Assembly: GCA_021234155.1 (NCBI GenBank)
Contig: JAJEKV010000028.1
Span: forward strand, 4,996,451-5,060,450
Source: Isoetes taiwanensis
Taxonomy: Eukaryota; Streptophyta; Lycopodiopsida; Isoetales; Isoetaceae
Reading direction: 5' to 3'
DNA: 64,000 bases
Positions within the stretch are counted from its first letter, which is position 1; every line of letters begins with the position of its first letter. The translations under genes were made by a program, and so were the position numbers. Under the pieces are notes generated by a model that was given only the letters and a program-made list of their open reading frames with translations, did not search any database and had not been told where the DNA came from. This document shows, in pieces, positions 37,927-49,219 of the stretch.

Positions 37927-40353
37927 ATGGAGACAGAGATTCTTACAACTATCGGTATGGCTCATGGGAAAAGCCCGGGTCCTGATGGACTGCCACCAGA
38001 ATTTTATGAACATTTTTGGAGCATTATGGATAAAGACATTACTACATTTATCCAAGGAGCCTGGCAGGCGAGGAATTTACACCCAGCAATAAATGCAGGT
38101 TTAATTGCATTGGTGCCAAAAGTGGACAAACCCTCTACATTCTCGGACTGGAGGCCAATATCTCTCACAAATGTATCATACAAGATACTGGCAAAAATTT
38201 TTGCCAATAGAATCAAGAAAATCCTACAGGAAAAAATTAATCCAGTTCAGTCAGGCTTTCTCCCAGGCAGAAGCATATTGGATAACTTCATTGGGGCATA
38301 TGAGGGTTTACATTGGAATGGGGTTACCAACCAAGGATGTGTACTGCTCAAACTGGACTTCAGGAGAGCCTATGATACCATCAATTGGAACTTTTTATAC
38401 AGAGCCATGGACCAGTTAGGATTTTCAGAACAAGTGATTGCAAAAATTGCTGGATTCAATGCTACAGGGTGCTCTGCAGTCATGGTTAATGGTACCCCAT
38501 CCTCCTTCTTTGAATGTAAAAGAGGGGTTAGACAGGGATGTCCTCTGGCTCCCTATTTGTTCCTTATTGTGGCTGAAATGGTTACAAGGATCATCATGAA
38601 GTTGCAACAAACAGATAGAATCTGTAGTCTCAAGCTTCCTGGATCAACTGACACCCTGTCAGTTATGCAATATGCTGATGACACGTTTGTGTTCTTAAAA
38701 GAGCAGGGAGACAGTATTAAAAACTTCTTGGAGGCAATGGATCTCTTTGGAAAAGCATCTGGGGTGGTTTTAAATAAAGATAAGTGTGCAATCATTCTGG
38801 ACAGCTCAGATGTCAGTATTCATGGAATCAAAGTATGTGGCCTCCATACTGCTACAAAACTGTTAGGCCTACCTCTTGCTCTTAACATGAGTATGCATGG
38901 CTTATGGGAACCAATTGTCACCAAAATTAAAAAGAAACTCCAAATGTATCCCAAGTCTCTATCTCTGGCTGGAAGGGTGCAAATAATTAATGGAGTAATA
39001 GCCAGCTCTCATGTTTATTTTTCTTCAGCCATAATTGCAGATAAGAAAACATACCAGGAGTTAGAGGTCATCATGAAAGAATTCATTTGGCAAGGGGCAC
39101 ACATGGTAGGGTGGAAGTATCTCACTCTCCCCAGGAAAAGAGGAGGTCTAGGATGTAAGGATCTGTTTTTACAGGCCCAGGTTTTGGCAGCAAAGCTAGT
39201 GTGGAGATCTCTGATGTCAACATCAAGGTCTCCTGCCCTTCTAATTACCAAATTCTGGATTCAGAAAACTTCTTTGGTAGGGAGTCCATCTACCCCTCAC
39301 CACCTCCCAGATTCAGCATTTTACCAACTCAATCCTGCTCTAGGTACATCTGTCATTATGAGAAGAATTATCCAAGCCTGGAATAAGGTTTCTGTTTGTT
39401 TTAAGGCCCATCAAATTGAAGATGTTTCTAGGGACTTTAACTTCTTTTGGCATCAGGGCTTAGTTGATGAGGAAGATGGATGTCTAGCCTTAAAGCATCC
39501 AAGGAAATACAAAGAATGGAAACTCAGTGGATTGGATACTGTTGGCAATATGTTAAATGGTGAAGAATGGAAAACATGGCAGGAAATATCTAATGTGGTA
39601 CAAGACTCCACTTTGAACAGGAACATTCACAAGATCCTCACTAGACATCAGATGAGAGATACAACCCTAGCTAGAGGTCAGAACTGGACTGTACAAGGCA
39701 AAGGTTACAGTGTGGCCAGAATATATGCTCTGCTGCTATGTGAACATGGAACCAAAGTCTCAAATCAGTGGGGTTGTACAGAGAAGGAGGCCATCAGGGT
39801 CATAAGGAAAGGATGGAAATTACAGTGTGCAAAAAAGGTTATCTTTTTTAGATGGTTGGTGCTCAATAAAAGCCTAAAGTCTAATGTTTACAGGGCAAAA
39901 TACAATGCTCAAATCTCTGATAGATGTCCTTTAGGATGTGGCCAAGCTGAAACATCCTGTCATATCTTCATATGTCCTTGGCTGGCACCTTTTTGGGCTT
40001 GGATAAGCTAATACATAGGTCCCCCCCCTGCTTCAGAACAGCAGTTATATGACTTTTTAGCAAATAGCTCTACATTCATGGACACCATTAGAACTCTTGC
40101 TCTTTGGACCATATGGAAGCATAGAAATGGTGTTGCTATAAACCAGAACAACCCGGATTTGAATGTTCTCAAGACTACAATACAATTGGAGCTGGCAGAG
40201 GCAGCCATGGCTCATAGATTGAACAGGGGAACAAACTATGACAGAAATTGGGATGGGTTGGGATCCTTTCATGGGTTCTATGCATTTTTCTCTGCTTATT
40301 TTAATAATCTTTGTGCTGGTGATGGCAGAGTACCTGGTCAACAAACACCGTGA
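37927..40353 (+). pseudogene. LINE-A ORF2 reverse transcriptase and C-terminal segment
   Basis: This part of ORF2 copies element RNA at the nicked target. It is open for 694 codons (37927-40011). Motifs in order, numbered from 37927, are GKSPGPDGLPPEFYEHFW near residue 15, LPGRSILDNF near 114, LDFRRAYD near 143, RQGCPLAPYLF at 202 and YADD at 249-252 (38671-38682), the catalytic aspartates. A Cys/His group (CPLGCGQAETSCHIF) lies near the end. A TAA at 40009-40011 interrupts, but the same frame continues with LWTIWKHRNG, typical of plant L1 C-termini, to a stop at 40351-40353. The visible lesions are this nonsense codon and the frame break before 37927. Otherwise the domain has its usual residues, so the copy was probably active not long ago. 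Confidence 0.88.
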
Positions 40354-40681
40354 AGGAGGTCATATGAGAGAGGTACCAGAAGATACACGGCCAATGACTC
40401 ATCAAGAAGTGCTGGAAGCTTTGCTCTGGGTAAAGACGGAAACCATCATGGTCAAAACATTGGAGAAGATCCTGAGAGATGAGGATATCTGGCAATTTAA
40501 ACAGGATCTCAAGCCGTACTTTGAAGACAAGCTTAAAATTTGTGTTGATGCAAGAGAATCTTGGATACTCTATATTCTGGACTCGGCGGCGCTTGGGGCT
40601 CTGGAACTTGACACTCTGCTCTTCGAGAACACAACTCATGCTTTTGCAGTGATAACTCTCGATGGAGTTCGGGATGATTAA
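40238..40681 (+). CDS. Extra 147-aa overlapping frame at the LINE-A 3' end
   Basis: An intact frame in a different phase overlaps the last 116 bp of ORF2 and runs into the LINE 3' region. The protein starts MTEIGMGWDPFMGS, then a hydrophobic segment (HFSLLILIIFVLVMAEYLV, about residues 16-34) that could be a membrane anchor. The rest is charged and probably helical, with Leu/Glu/Lys-rich stretches (HQEVLEALLWVKTETIM, VKTLEKILRDEDIWQFKQ). It ends DGVRDD and a TAA at 40679-40681. An inner ATG at 40323 would give a form without the anchor. Plant L1 elements normally have two frames, so this is unusual. Most of it lies outside ORF2, so overlap with the reverse transcriptase does not explain its openness. 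I recognise no family; a captured host piece or chance are the alternatives. Confidence 0.45.
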   Translation: MTEIGMGWDPFMGSMHFSLLILIIFVLVMAEYLVNKHREGGHMREVPEDTRPMTHQEVLEALLWVKTETIMVKTLEKILRDEDIWQFKQDLKPYFEDKLKICVDARESWILYILDSAALGALELDTLLFENTTHAFAVITLDGVRDD

Positions 40682-40906
40682 GGCCTTAACAAAACCTGAC
40701 TATCTTATATTTACAGTTTTATGCAGTAAACTTTGAACTTTAAAGTATCGATATTTTGGATTTAATCCTTAAAACAATGTTTTTCTTTAACTGAATTTTC
40801 CTCCTTTTGGAGTGATAGGCCTGGTTAAGGCCTTATAACAGAGTTCTACTCTGTGCATTTTGTATTACTATGTATTACATGTAATATAACTCTTCTGCCG
40901 TTTCTA

Positions 40907-40907
<1 letters not shown>

Positions 40908-40939
<32 letters not shown>
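40908..40939 (+). other. LINE-A poly-A tail
   Basis: Thirty-two consecutive A residues after TTCTGCCGTTTCTAC mark the 3' end of the element made by target-primed reverse transcription. The same 3' end motif, with a much shorter A run, closes LINE-B at 28291. Confidence 0.9.
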
Positions 40940-40941
<2 letters not shown>

Positions 40942-41460
40942 TCCATCACATACCACTACAGCAACAAGTTCGTTTGACACTATGCATAACAGAATGTCCC
41001 CAACCCGGATGCCAATTCCACTAAGAAACTTTTTCCATCCATTCGCAAAAAAGCCCTGGATCCTTAATTCATAATAACCTACAAATGTTCCTACTATGAA
41101 GTTATGTTGCCATCTTAGCTTAAACATGCCACATAATATCAAACATGCCACAAGGGTCATAAAAATACTCTTTCAAATGATTTATTCTTTTGAAAGAATG
41201 AAATATGGTTTCGTATGTTTTTTTTTATATGGTTGAAATGTTGTGCCCCGAGGCTCAAGCATTCCCCTTAGGCTCGAATATGCCACCTTGGCTCATGAAA
41301 TATGCTACATTGGCAACAGAACATAGTCTATAGATGCAACATAGCTTCATACTGCTTCCCATTTGGTCCTTGCATCAGAATATTTTGATCAGCTCTCAGA
41401 GGCACACGCTGTAATTCCTAGAAACAAAAAAGAAAAGAATTGTAAACAATAGGATCAGAA
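40940..41460 (+). repeat. Dispersed repeat family D, copy 2
   Basis: Matches 22070-22345 at both ends (GATCCATCACATACCAC at the left, TTTGGTCCTTGCATCAGAAT and ATTCCTAGAAACAAAAAA at the right), but is split by a ~260-bp block described separately. It starts exactly at the LINE-A poly-A tail. Confidence 0.7.
41083..41343 (+). repeat. Degenerate block resembling the 19-bp satellite
   Basis: Contains AAACATGCCACATAATATCA, AAACATGCCACAAGG, GAGGCTCAAGCATTCC, AGGCTCGAATATGCCACC and TTGGCTCATGAAATATGC. These are diverged versions of the 19-bp unit that fills 55.7-61.3 kb. The block is absent from family D copy 1. It may be an ancestral seed, or a decayed transplanted piece, of the satellite. Confidence 0.5.
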
Positions 41461-44400
41461 ACCGAAAAAGAAAGAATTAATCCTTACCAACACAGATCCC
41501 AGCTTGACATCCCACCAAGAATTCTACTGACATTGCCATCGCAATTTTGTAGGAAAAAAAAGGTAGAGTGTAGGAAGTGAGCGAGTGTATTCTGGCGCCC
41601 TGTATTCTTGGTAGATCGTGAGAAAAGACAACTTTATGTCTAGAATTAGAGATAATTGATGCTACAATTCTGTATCTAGCTGCAGTATCTAGGCTACTAT
41701 TTCCAATCATTTTTTTTTTAATATTCTTTTTTTTTTGCCATTTTTTTCTCCTTTTCATAAAATAGAAAGTTATTGTATCCCTTATTTATTGCACACTCCA
41801 TTGCACACTTAGGATCGTTGGATCCCACGGTAGTACCAAGAATATTAAACAAACCTCGCACTCATGTAGAAAGAATTGATCCTCTATCTATACAGGTATT
41901 AATACATAGAAACAAATTACAAAGGCCAAAGCATGGCAACGAATCAGGCTTGTCAAACATGCCTTCATATACAAACTCCACAAAACATGCTTCATATACA
42001 AGCTTTAAGTTTCAGAAAGTAGCCTCACAAACAAGCTGTTTACATAAGTTAGAATATGTATGCCTTCTGACTTCCTCATAGGAAAATGGTGCAAACAGCA
42101 GGATTGTGATCAAAACAAGGGTCGGATTTGGGCTCTGATGGACTATGCCAGATTTAGAGCCCTACAGTCGGATTTGAACACCCAAATCTAGGGCAGTGAT
42201 TTTACTTGCTTCAATCCAGCGAAAAGGGCTTCTCCAATGTGGAAAATCCAGAGGACAACTTTCCAAAAGAAATATAAACAGGCAATTGGATCCGGTTGAT
42301 TGTCTCCAGAGCAACTGGTCGATTTTAGAAGGCCCATTTATTCAGGCCTCAACTAGAAGGCCCACCTGCAATTCCTAAATGGAAACGTTTACATTAAACA
42401 AGCACAAACAAATAGAAATAAAACCCCTTGATCAGTGGGGAAGCAAACTTCAGACACCACATCATCCATGTATAAAGAATGGGTCAATAAAAGTGGGTTG
42501 AATCTTACAGCTGTTGGATCGCGAGGACCATTCTGATTCTAGTAAAAATATGTGTGCTTTCACAAAGAGAGAACTTTGAGGATTCTTTAAAAATAGTGTA
42601 GGTCTATAAGCTTTAATCGCCCTTTTCACAAATCATTCATGATCAAACCAGAAAAGCCTATGTGCCAAGACAAAACATTACATTTCATATGATGGCAATT
42701 TCATGTTATTGAAGAAGAGATTCTGGGATGCTAGTTACATGCAGCCTCATTTTCGAATTATGATTATTCTCGTGTAAAAGAGAATTTTTCTGACTCATTT
42801 CATAAATGCGTTGTGCTTAAAAATTATCCAAGAGTAGAAGGGTCCCTACAAATGAACTTATTGTCTTCCAGATGAGGTACCATTTCTCATTCCCGGAAAG
42901 GTTGACACTGTTTGCAGTGATAGCTGCAATTTACTGATACATGGCATATCAAACTTGTCAAAAGTATTGCACTCACACTACGTGCCAGGTACAAGAAGCA
43001 CCAAGAGTGAAGAAAATACAAAGAAATTATAATCTGCTATATGGAATCTTTTAGGTGCTTACTGCATGAATTATAGTGATTGTTAACTACTAGTATTTGT
43101 AACTCCAGTCCAGCATTTGGGGCATATAAAGCAGGACAAGTGAAACATAGTCTGATGTGATCAGGCGACCTTCAAAATTTGTCTTGGTATATACCAGACT
43201 ATATACAGGTTTACCTGTTTGCAGAACATTGTCAAAGAGATCAACAAAGACACTACATGGCATCTCCTTTTCTTTCATTATTATGCTTCACACTTTTGAT
43301 CGATATTGGAAATCTGTTGATGAAGGATGTTATGCCAGATCTAAAATCCAGGAATGTAACATTTTAGATGCTGCAAAGCTTGTCCTAACCAAGCCCATGA
43401 TCTTCATGATAACAAGCAAGGGAGTTGCAAGGGAAACCTGAAGAGGAGAAAGGGAGCAAGCCAGAGAAGGGATGGGAATACTGTCATCATTAATTATTTT
43501 GGGGGAAGTTCAATCTAATCACTGTCACCATTAATGCCGTGATCGAGTCAATATGCGAAAACTTGGGGCTGCCCGCCTCGTGTTTGACAGAATGCCTTCA
43601 CGTTGCTTTGTTGGAATGCAATGGCTAAAGCACTCAGCTGATATGATCTCAAGTTAAATAATGCAGGCAGACTATGTGATGCCCCATGCAGCCATATCAT
43701 TATTCCATATTATAAATGGTCACTTTGTAGCTATCATCTAGCTAGTCTTTCATGAATATGCAAATATATGATGATTTAGAATGGGAAAGAATAGCATTTG
43801 TAGATCATTATCCATAGCAATCCATGAAGAAAATATGTTAAGGGAAGAAAGGTCACCAATGCAAGATGATTTTTGAAGTCGGGGTGTTTCAAATAAGCAC
43901 TACAGATCCAGTGGCGCCTTTTGGCATTGGTTTTAAATGGATCCTTTCACCATTTTTTCTTGTACTTTAGCTTTGGATGTAAAAATTGCCTTTGCAGGTC
44001 ATATTCGAGTTTGAACTGCATTGGAATAGGATATGGAGAGGATTCGTAATATTGCAATTTAAGCTAGAGGTATCGGTTATGATGCTATTATAAGTCTTGA
44101 GCACTAGAAAATTTGTAGATGTTAGACGGATGCCTTGAAATTCATGGACTTATAATGAAAAACTTCTCGATTTAACACATCAATTTATAATCTTGCTTAT
44201 GCATTTCAATATATCTAAGGTCTTGTTTATGCAATCCAATAGACGATCTCATAATAAAAATAAGCCTTCCCAGATAGCACAAAGGCAAGCTGCACACTTG
44301 CCCATTTTCTGCCTCATTCCCCTCTTTTAAGAAGTGCATGCTATCAAGGCTTAGAGGTAGGCACATGTACAGGCAGCCTCTAATGGAAAGTGCAAGCCTC

Positions 44401-45480
44401 AATTAGTGCAAGAATGCACCTGAATACCAGTTCCTAATATTTTGGAGGTAATATATTCACATCCAGTACTATATCGTTACTAGTTTCTTTTTTATATTAC
44501 AGATACTTTGATGCTTGCATGCAAGTATAGATGGCCTCAATGTGTGGAGAAGCATTTGCTGATTTTGAATTGGATGTTTTTAATTTGGTATTTGCCTCTC
44601 CTTTAAGGAATGCTGGAACTAAATTGCTTAAGAGTTTTAGAATTTAAGGCTCTTATAATCTTAGTGTGTGCAATGCTAGTAAGTCCTATGTTGCGCAATT
44701 CATGATTTCTTTGCACCTCTAGTAATTTGGGATGTGAACCACAAACTTGAATATTTCCCACCTCCTAGAGGATTGATCTTATATTGTGGACAAGCAACCG
44801 CTTGAATAAAATTGTATAGTAGCATATTGAGCCTAGTATTTTGTCTCATTTGTGCTCTAGACTGTTCTAGGAGTCTAATATCTTCTCCTCAAGCCTGCTC
44901 AGTACAAGTTGCAAGACTCAACGTTGCCCGCAACTTTGAAGCTCCTAGTCAAAATTTCCTTTTTATTATATTATCTATAAGGAATTATCTCAACAGAAAT
45001 AGATTTGGGACATCTTTCTTATTTAGGCCCCCTTCTGACGTGGCATCAAATCTGGCCTCCAATTTAAGCATTCAACGGTTGGATACGATGCCATGAGAAT
45101 GGGGGGTTGAATAAGGAAGACTAATCTTAGATTCCACACCATTTTACAACCATAAGGAGGATTTGGTTTCCAACCATTTTACTCGAGGTACAAAAGGTTG
45201 GTTGAATGTCATGCAGCATCAGATGCAACATGCAAGATTTCCACACTACTTTGTCGTTTTCTTAAGGTAATGGACTTTGTCACATAAACCCAAGTAACTT
45301 TCCTATTTAATTCTAAAGTTTTCTTGTAAAGATGTGTTGCAAAACTTGTTTCAAACTTTTTTTAAAATTCCTTAATTCTGCCATCTTCGTGTGTCCAATA
45401 ATTTGCATGGTACGGCGTGTTCAATTGTAAAGGCATGATTTAACACTGGCTGTTATTCCTAAAGCTGTCGCAGATTCAAA
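41461..45480. other. 4-kb region upstream of the six-exon gene, no clear gene
   Basis: No convincing complete gene. The best candidate is a minus-strand frame at 43090-43278 (62 codons) that reads MPCSVFVDLFDNVLQTG before a potential GTAAAC donor; it could be one exon of an unrecognised gene. Frames at 41773-42081 and 44812-45096 (+) lack motifs. Confidence 0.3.
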
Positions 45481-45550
45481 AGAGCAGTCGATCTTCTGGT
45501 AGGCCGGTTCCTGAAAAGAGCAGTCGATCCTTCTGCTTGGCCGGATTCTT
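45481..45550 (+). repeat. Imperfect 33-bp direct duplication before the gene start
   Basis: AGAGCAGTCGATC..TTCTG and GGCCGG occur at 45481-45513 and again at 45517-45550, about 40 bp before the ATG of the six-exon gene. It lies in the presumed 5' leader. No TATA box is obvious nearby. A regulatory role is only a possibility. Confidence 0.6.
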
Positions 45551-45589
45551 AAATTTTGAGCTTGATCAAAGCCAAGCTACACCAGGATA

Positions 45590-48127
45590 ATGGCATCGAA
45601 GACTCAGATTTCCGTAGAGGAGTTTAATACGTGGGACTGGGAGAGAATCTATGATCATATAGCAAAAATGTTTGTTGGGGATAAATTTCAGGAAGACAGG
45701 AGGATAATCAAGGAGGTTTTAGAAGCTGGCAGGGTGAATGGCATGGCATTCCTCAACCTTGGAGTGGACCATTGGATGAAGCTCCCAAATGTGCCAATAG
45801 GCATTGCAAGTACAATGGTGGGAATAGCCAATGAGATTCTCCAACCAAGAGACAATCGTTCTGGCTCTGGCGCTGCTACTACATCTCCCACATCTGTACC
45901 ATCTTCAGCAGGTGGTTCTTCCTTGCAAGGTCCTGGAGGATTTGTTGCAAAAGACCCAAAAATGGTGTATGGGAAGTCAATGAAAAGAAGTTCCACACAC
46001 CTTGATTTGAAGAGGGCGGGGTATGATCAAGAAAGTGCGGACATGCTTGCTCAAAATAGTACAATCCGAGAATGGGCTGACAAGCACTTCCCAATATATG
46101 ATGAAGTTGATTTCAGTAGGGAGAAGACCGAGGATAGGAACTTAAGAGACGAGGTGGCGCGAGAGATACTAGCAAGTGGATCTATGAGGCCTATTAGGTT
46201 CAAGGATGGAACGACCGACATGCCTAGCGCGGATGTCGTTGCACAAAAGTAAGAGCTTGTAATGTTTATTTCTCTTGGTTTTATATAGCTTTTTCTGTTT
46301 TTTTTGAATGGCTTGCTTTCTTGAATGGCAGGATCTCAAAATACTTGCATGATAAGAGAGCTCGGTTTAAAGATGAAGCAAAAACGCCTAAGACACCAAG
46401 GACCTATGACTTTGGTGACACTACTGTGTATTTATATGGAAGCCACCGAGTTTTAGAGTTAAGAGAGATGAAATTTTGTGATCGCATCTTTCATGTGTAT
46501 CACAAAAGAGAGAAATATTTTGATCGACTAACGTCTATTGTGGGATCTGCGGTTGTACTTGGCATTGTGGAGGCTGTGGAGGATAGTGAAGTGCGTGAAC
46601 TTGAAGTGTCCATCAAGCTTTTAGTACCTGAAGAAGATCTAAACAAAGAAATGTTTGTGCCTGGCCAAGATTTATCAGTTTTTGATCTAAAACTTGAGGT
46701 AAGTTCAGAGGTTATCTTGCATTTGCCCTTTTTTTTGTTGTTGACTTCTAGCTTCTTGTATTATAATTCTGCCATATAGGAGAGGATCTTTTGGCCCGAA
46801 TGTATGACAGATTTGCATGGAGATGTCCGCAAACGCAGAGGGAAGAAACAGAAGGTTAGGTTACGAAAGGGAGGCGACCATGCTACTGCCACTGGTAGTT
46901 CTAGGAGCAAGGACAAAGAACAGCTGTTACAGGTGAAGGAGAAGCAGGTACAGGTTGAGGACCAGAACATAACGGTAAGAACGTGTTGTTAAGAGTGAAC
47001 AGAGAGTAAACGATCTCATTAGAATTCTCATTTGTGAACGATCTTCTTGTCCTCGTAATGACAGAGAGTAACACTGAATTTGCTGATCCGTGTTGTCCTT
47101 GTAGGCTTCAACAATGGGTGTTCCAGCAATGGGCATTCTTTTGGACTCTCAAGATCCAGCAAAGGATGCTCTACTTATGAATGTTGTTGAGAAGAGCCAT
47201 GATTACGAGGATGACAGGATCGATGATGAATTCTTGGGAGCGCTGAAAAGGACGAATGTGATAAGGACATTCCCTGACGAAAACGAGAGCAACGAGAGCA
47301 ACGGCGAAGAAGATGTAAGTGTTAGTGGCTTCATGATATGTATTTGGTAGCAACGTCATTTGTTGATACCTTAGTCTAATAGGACGGTGAAGATAAAATG
47401 CATGAAGGAGACATACTAGTCTTGTCCAATGAAGATGGCGATGAGGTTGCCTATGGGAAGGTGCAGTCGGATGACGATGAGTTATTAATTCTAATACAGG
47501 GCGTGACTGACAAAGCAGGAAGGGATCTCCTCATTGCAATGGTCTCTTATCCTCCGAAGGCTCTTAGTTGGTCTTACGATAAGGTATACTTTTCTCTAAA
47601 CCATATTCCATCTTAATTTTGCTGTCAACTCCATTAAATGTCTGTTTATGCCATGAAAATTTCTCATAGATCTAAAATACCAATGACCTTCATCCACAAG
47701 GCCTGCATGAATGCATAAAATCAAAACACTTGTAAATACAGCCTCAAGCCCTTTGCTTGAATATAATCTAATTAAAGGAATTTCACAGGTACGGAAATGG
47801 AATCAGGATGAGGATGAGGACAAATTCGATGTTCCTGTTTACCATCTTCCAGATGAGTGGAAGAATAAACTGCAGCAGAGGAGTCCCGCAGATATAAGAG
47901 TTCTTGCTGCATTTGTTACTAATGATTATCATAGGCGTGTCTCCAAGGAACGCATCAGGACTTTCTGCACACAGAAGTACCCTTGCAAGTTCAATCTTAC
48001 ATCCAAGAACATAGACGACTTCTTGAGAGAGTTCATCGAGCAATGCTTGGAGTTCAAGCTGCTATTTGTGAAGACGAATGCATGGGAGGCAGATAAATTT
48101 GAGGAAAAAGATCTTCTTACGATGTAG
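45590..48127 (+). CDS. Six-exon gene, 656-aa protein of unknown function (SAM-like N-terminus)
   Basis: Exons: 45590-46248, 46332-46698, 46780-46974, 47105-47314, 47383-47583, 47789-48127. All five introns are GT-AG with good donors (GTAAGAG, GTAAGTT, GTAAGAA, GTAAGTG, GTATAC). The first junction is phase 2, the others phase 0, and the joined frame is open to a TAG. Residues about 10-85 (WDWERIYDHIAKMF, LEAGRVNGMAFLNLGVDHW, IGIASTMVGIANEIL) resemble a SAM helical domain. A Ser/Gly/Pro-rich linker follows at about 88-120. Exon 3 has a basic cluster (RKRRGKKQKVRLRKGG), a likely nuclear localisation signal, and the exon 4/5 junction is strongly acidic. Exon 5 (EVAYGKVQSDDDELLILIQG) weakly recalls the DUF8039-type domain of plant transposon-linked proteins; this is a guess. 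The start is the first Met of the open frame. No catalytic motif is recognised. Nuclear location and possible transposon ancestry are inferences. Confidence 0.85.
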
Positions 48128-48454
48128 TTCTGTTCTTACTCTTTGGGTCTCTACATTTTAAATCTAGTTTGGGCAGAAATATCTTTTGTCACTTCATGTT
48201 TTTCTATTGGATCTTTCTATAACTTAAAGTTATAATGGCCATGTATAATTTTCGTATACAATATAGCTATACCTCTATTTCCATATATGAATGTTTTGCA
48301 CCTCTGTAGTTAATTAAATCTGTTCCTGCCATGAAGTGAATGGAAGTAGTTTCTTGAACCATTAGTTCTGTCATTGGAAGTGAATGCATGCATGAATAAG
48401 TGAAAAGCACATATTCATGCAAGTGCTTTTAAGAGTGATGTCATTGGAACTGCA
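48128..48454. other. 3' flank of the six-exon gene
   Basis: AT-rich and probably 3' untranslated sequence at first. No canonical AATAAA is seen; near matches such as TATAATTTTC occur around 48243. Nothing else is recognised. Confidence 0.4.
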
Positions 48455-48696
48455 TTAATTCACATGTACACCTTATAGAGGTTCGTCTTGCATCAATCCC
48501 TCTATCAGTAATGCCCTTATCGACAGCAACGGCATTGGGATGACGATCATTGGGGAATATAAACAAGCAAGCTACAGGTTTGTAGACATGGATATGATAA
48601 AGAATAGCCACCTTCAGCAAATAGGCGGTGTTACCCCTGAAACATTGAAAATGGAGGGTGCAAGCAGTCATATTCAAGATTCCAAAACTGTGGAAA
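48455..48696 (+). pseudogene. Possible gene fragment, ~80 codons, unidentified
   Basis: An open stretch without a clear start reads CINPSISNALIDSNGIGM, then EYKQASYRFVDMDMIKNS and GGVTPETLKMEGASS before a TAA. The composition looks coding-like. The minus strand is also open here (48441-48860, 139 codons), so the strand is uncertain. I do not recognise either protein. Its place next to three identifiable gene fragments makes a further captured piece plausible. Confidence 0.3.
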
Positions 48697-49219
48697 GGTA
48701 AAGGTCTGTTACAGAGACAGATCCGGGTATATTGGAAGACACAGTCAGGAAACCAAAATTTCAGACAAGGTATGCATGCTTTTTCTACCCCTCTACTTCC
48801 TTCCAGTTTCATTAAGCGGTTGGACAGGGTAGTACTAAGTTCTTTGGTGACATGTTCCAATTGACCTTATCGAACAGCTGTTATGACTATAGAACTGAAT
48901 GGTTGACATGACTCTTAATCTACTGTAAATATAAAGATGTCAGAGGAAATACTTAAGTTTCTACATTTTATTGTCACTCAGTCAGTCAGCTTCTTTCCTT
49001 CATACTCAGTTGGCACAGAAACTAACCCTAAGCGTTTAAGCACTTTTCCTTTATTGGTGCTTAGGAATAACGAAGGCTTGTGTCACCTAGGAGTCCCAAT
49101 GAGGCTTGATTTTGGCCAAAGAGACACCAAGTTTTCAGGTTTAGTCTGCATAAGTTTGGATACCTTGAGATTTAGTTGACTGAAGTATTGAGATTAGATT
49201 GTTTGTGGCATGGTTGCAG

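Larger units (their letters stand above)
34470..40939 (+). mobile_element. LINE-A: long L1-clade non-LTR retrotransposon
   Basis: About 6.5 kb in the order expected of a plant L1 element: 5' leader, ORF1 from the ATG at 34801, ORF2 from the ATG at 36588 (endonuclease, reverse transcriptase, C-terminal Cys/His segment), 3' region and a 32-nt poly-A tail (40908-40939). The left end is not marked by a visible target-site duplication; 34470 is a guess from the end of the preceding repeat. ORF1 and the endonuclease carry stops and frameshifts, whereas the reverse transcriptase is open for 694 codons. The element is therefore dead as it stands. The tail abuts family D sequence (GATCCATCAC), so it lies beside or inside that repeat. 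Confidence 0.85.

Noticed and set aside
34470-40939. LINE-A as an active element
   Set aside because: ORF1 and the endonuclease have several stops and frameshifts, and ORF2 has a nonsense codon at 40009-40011.
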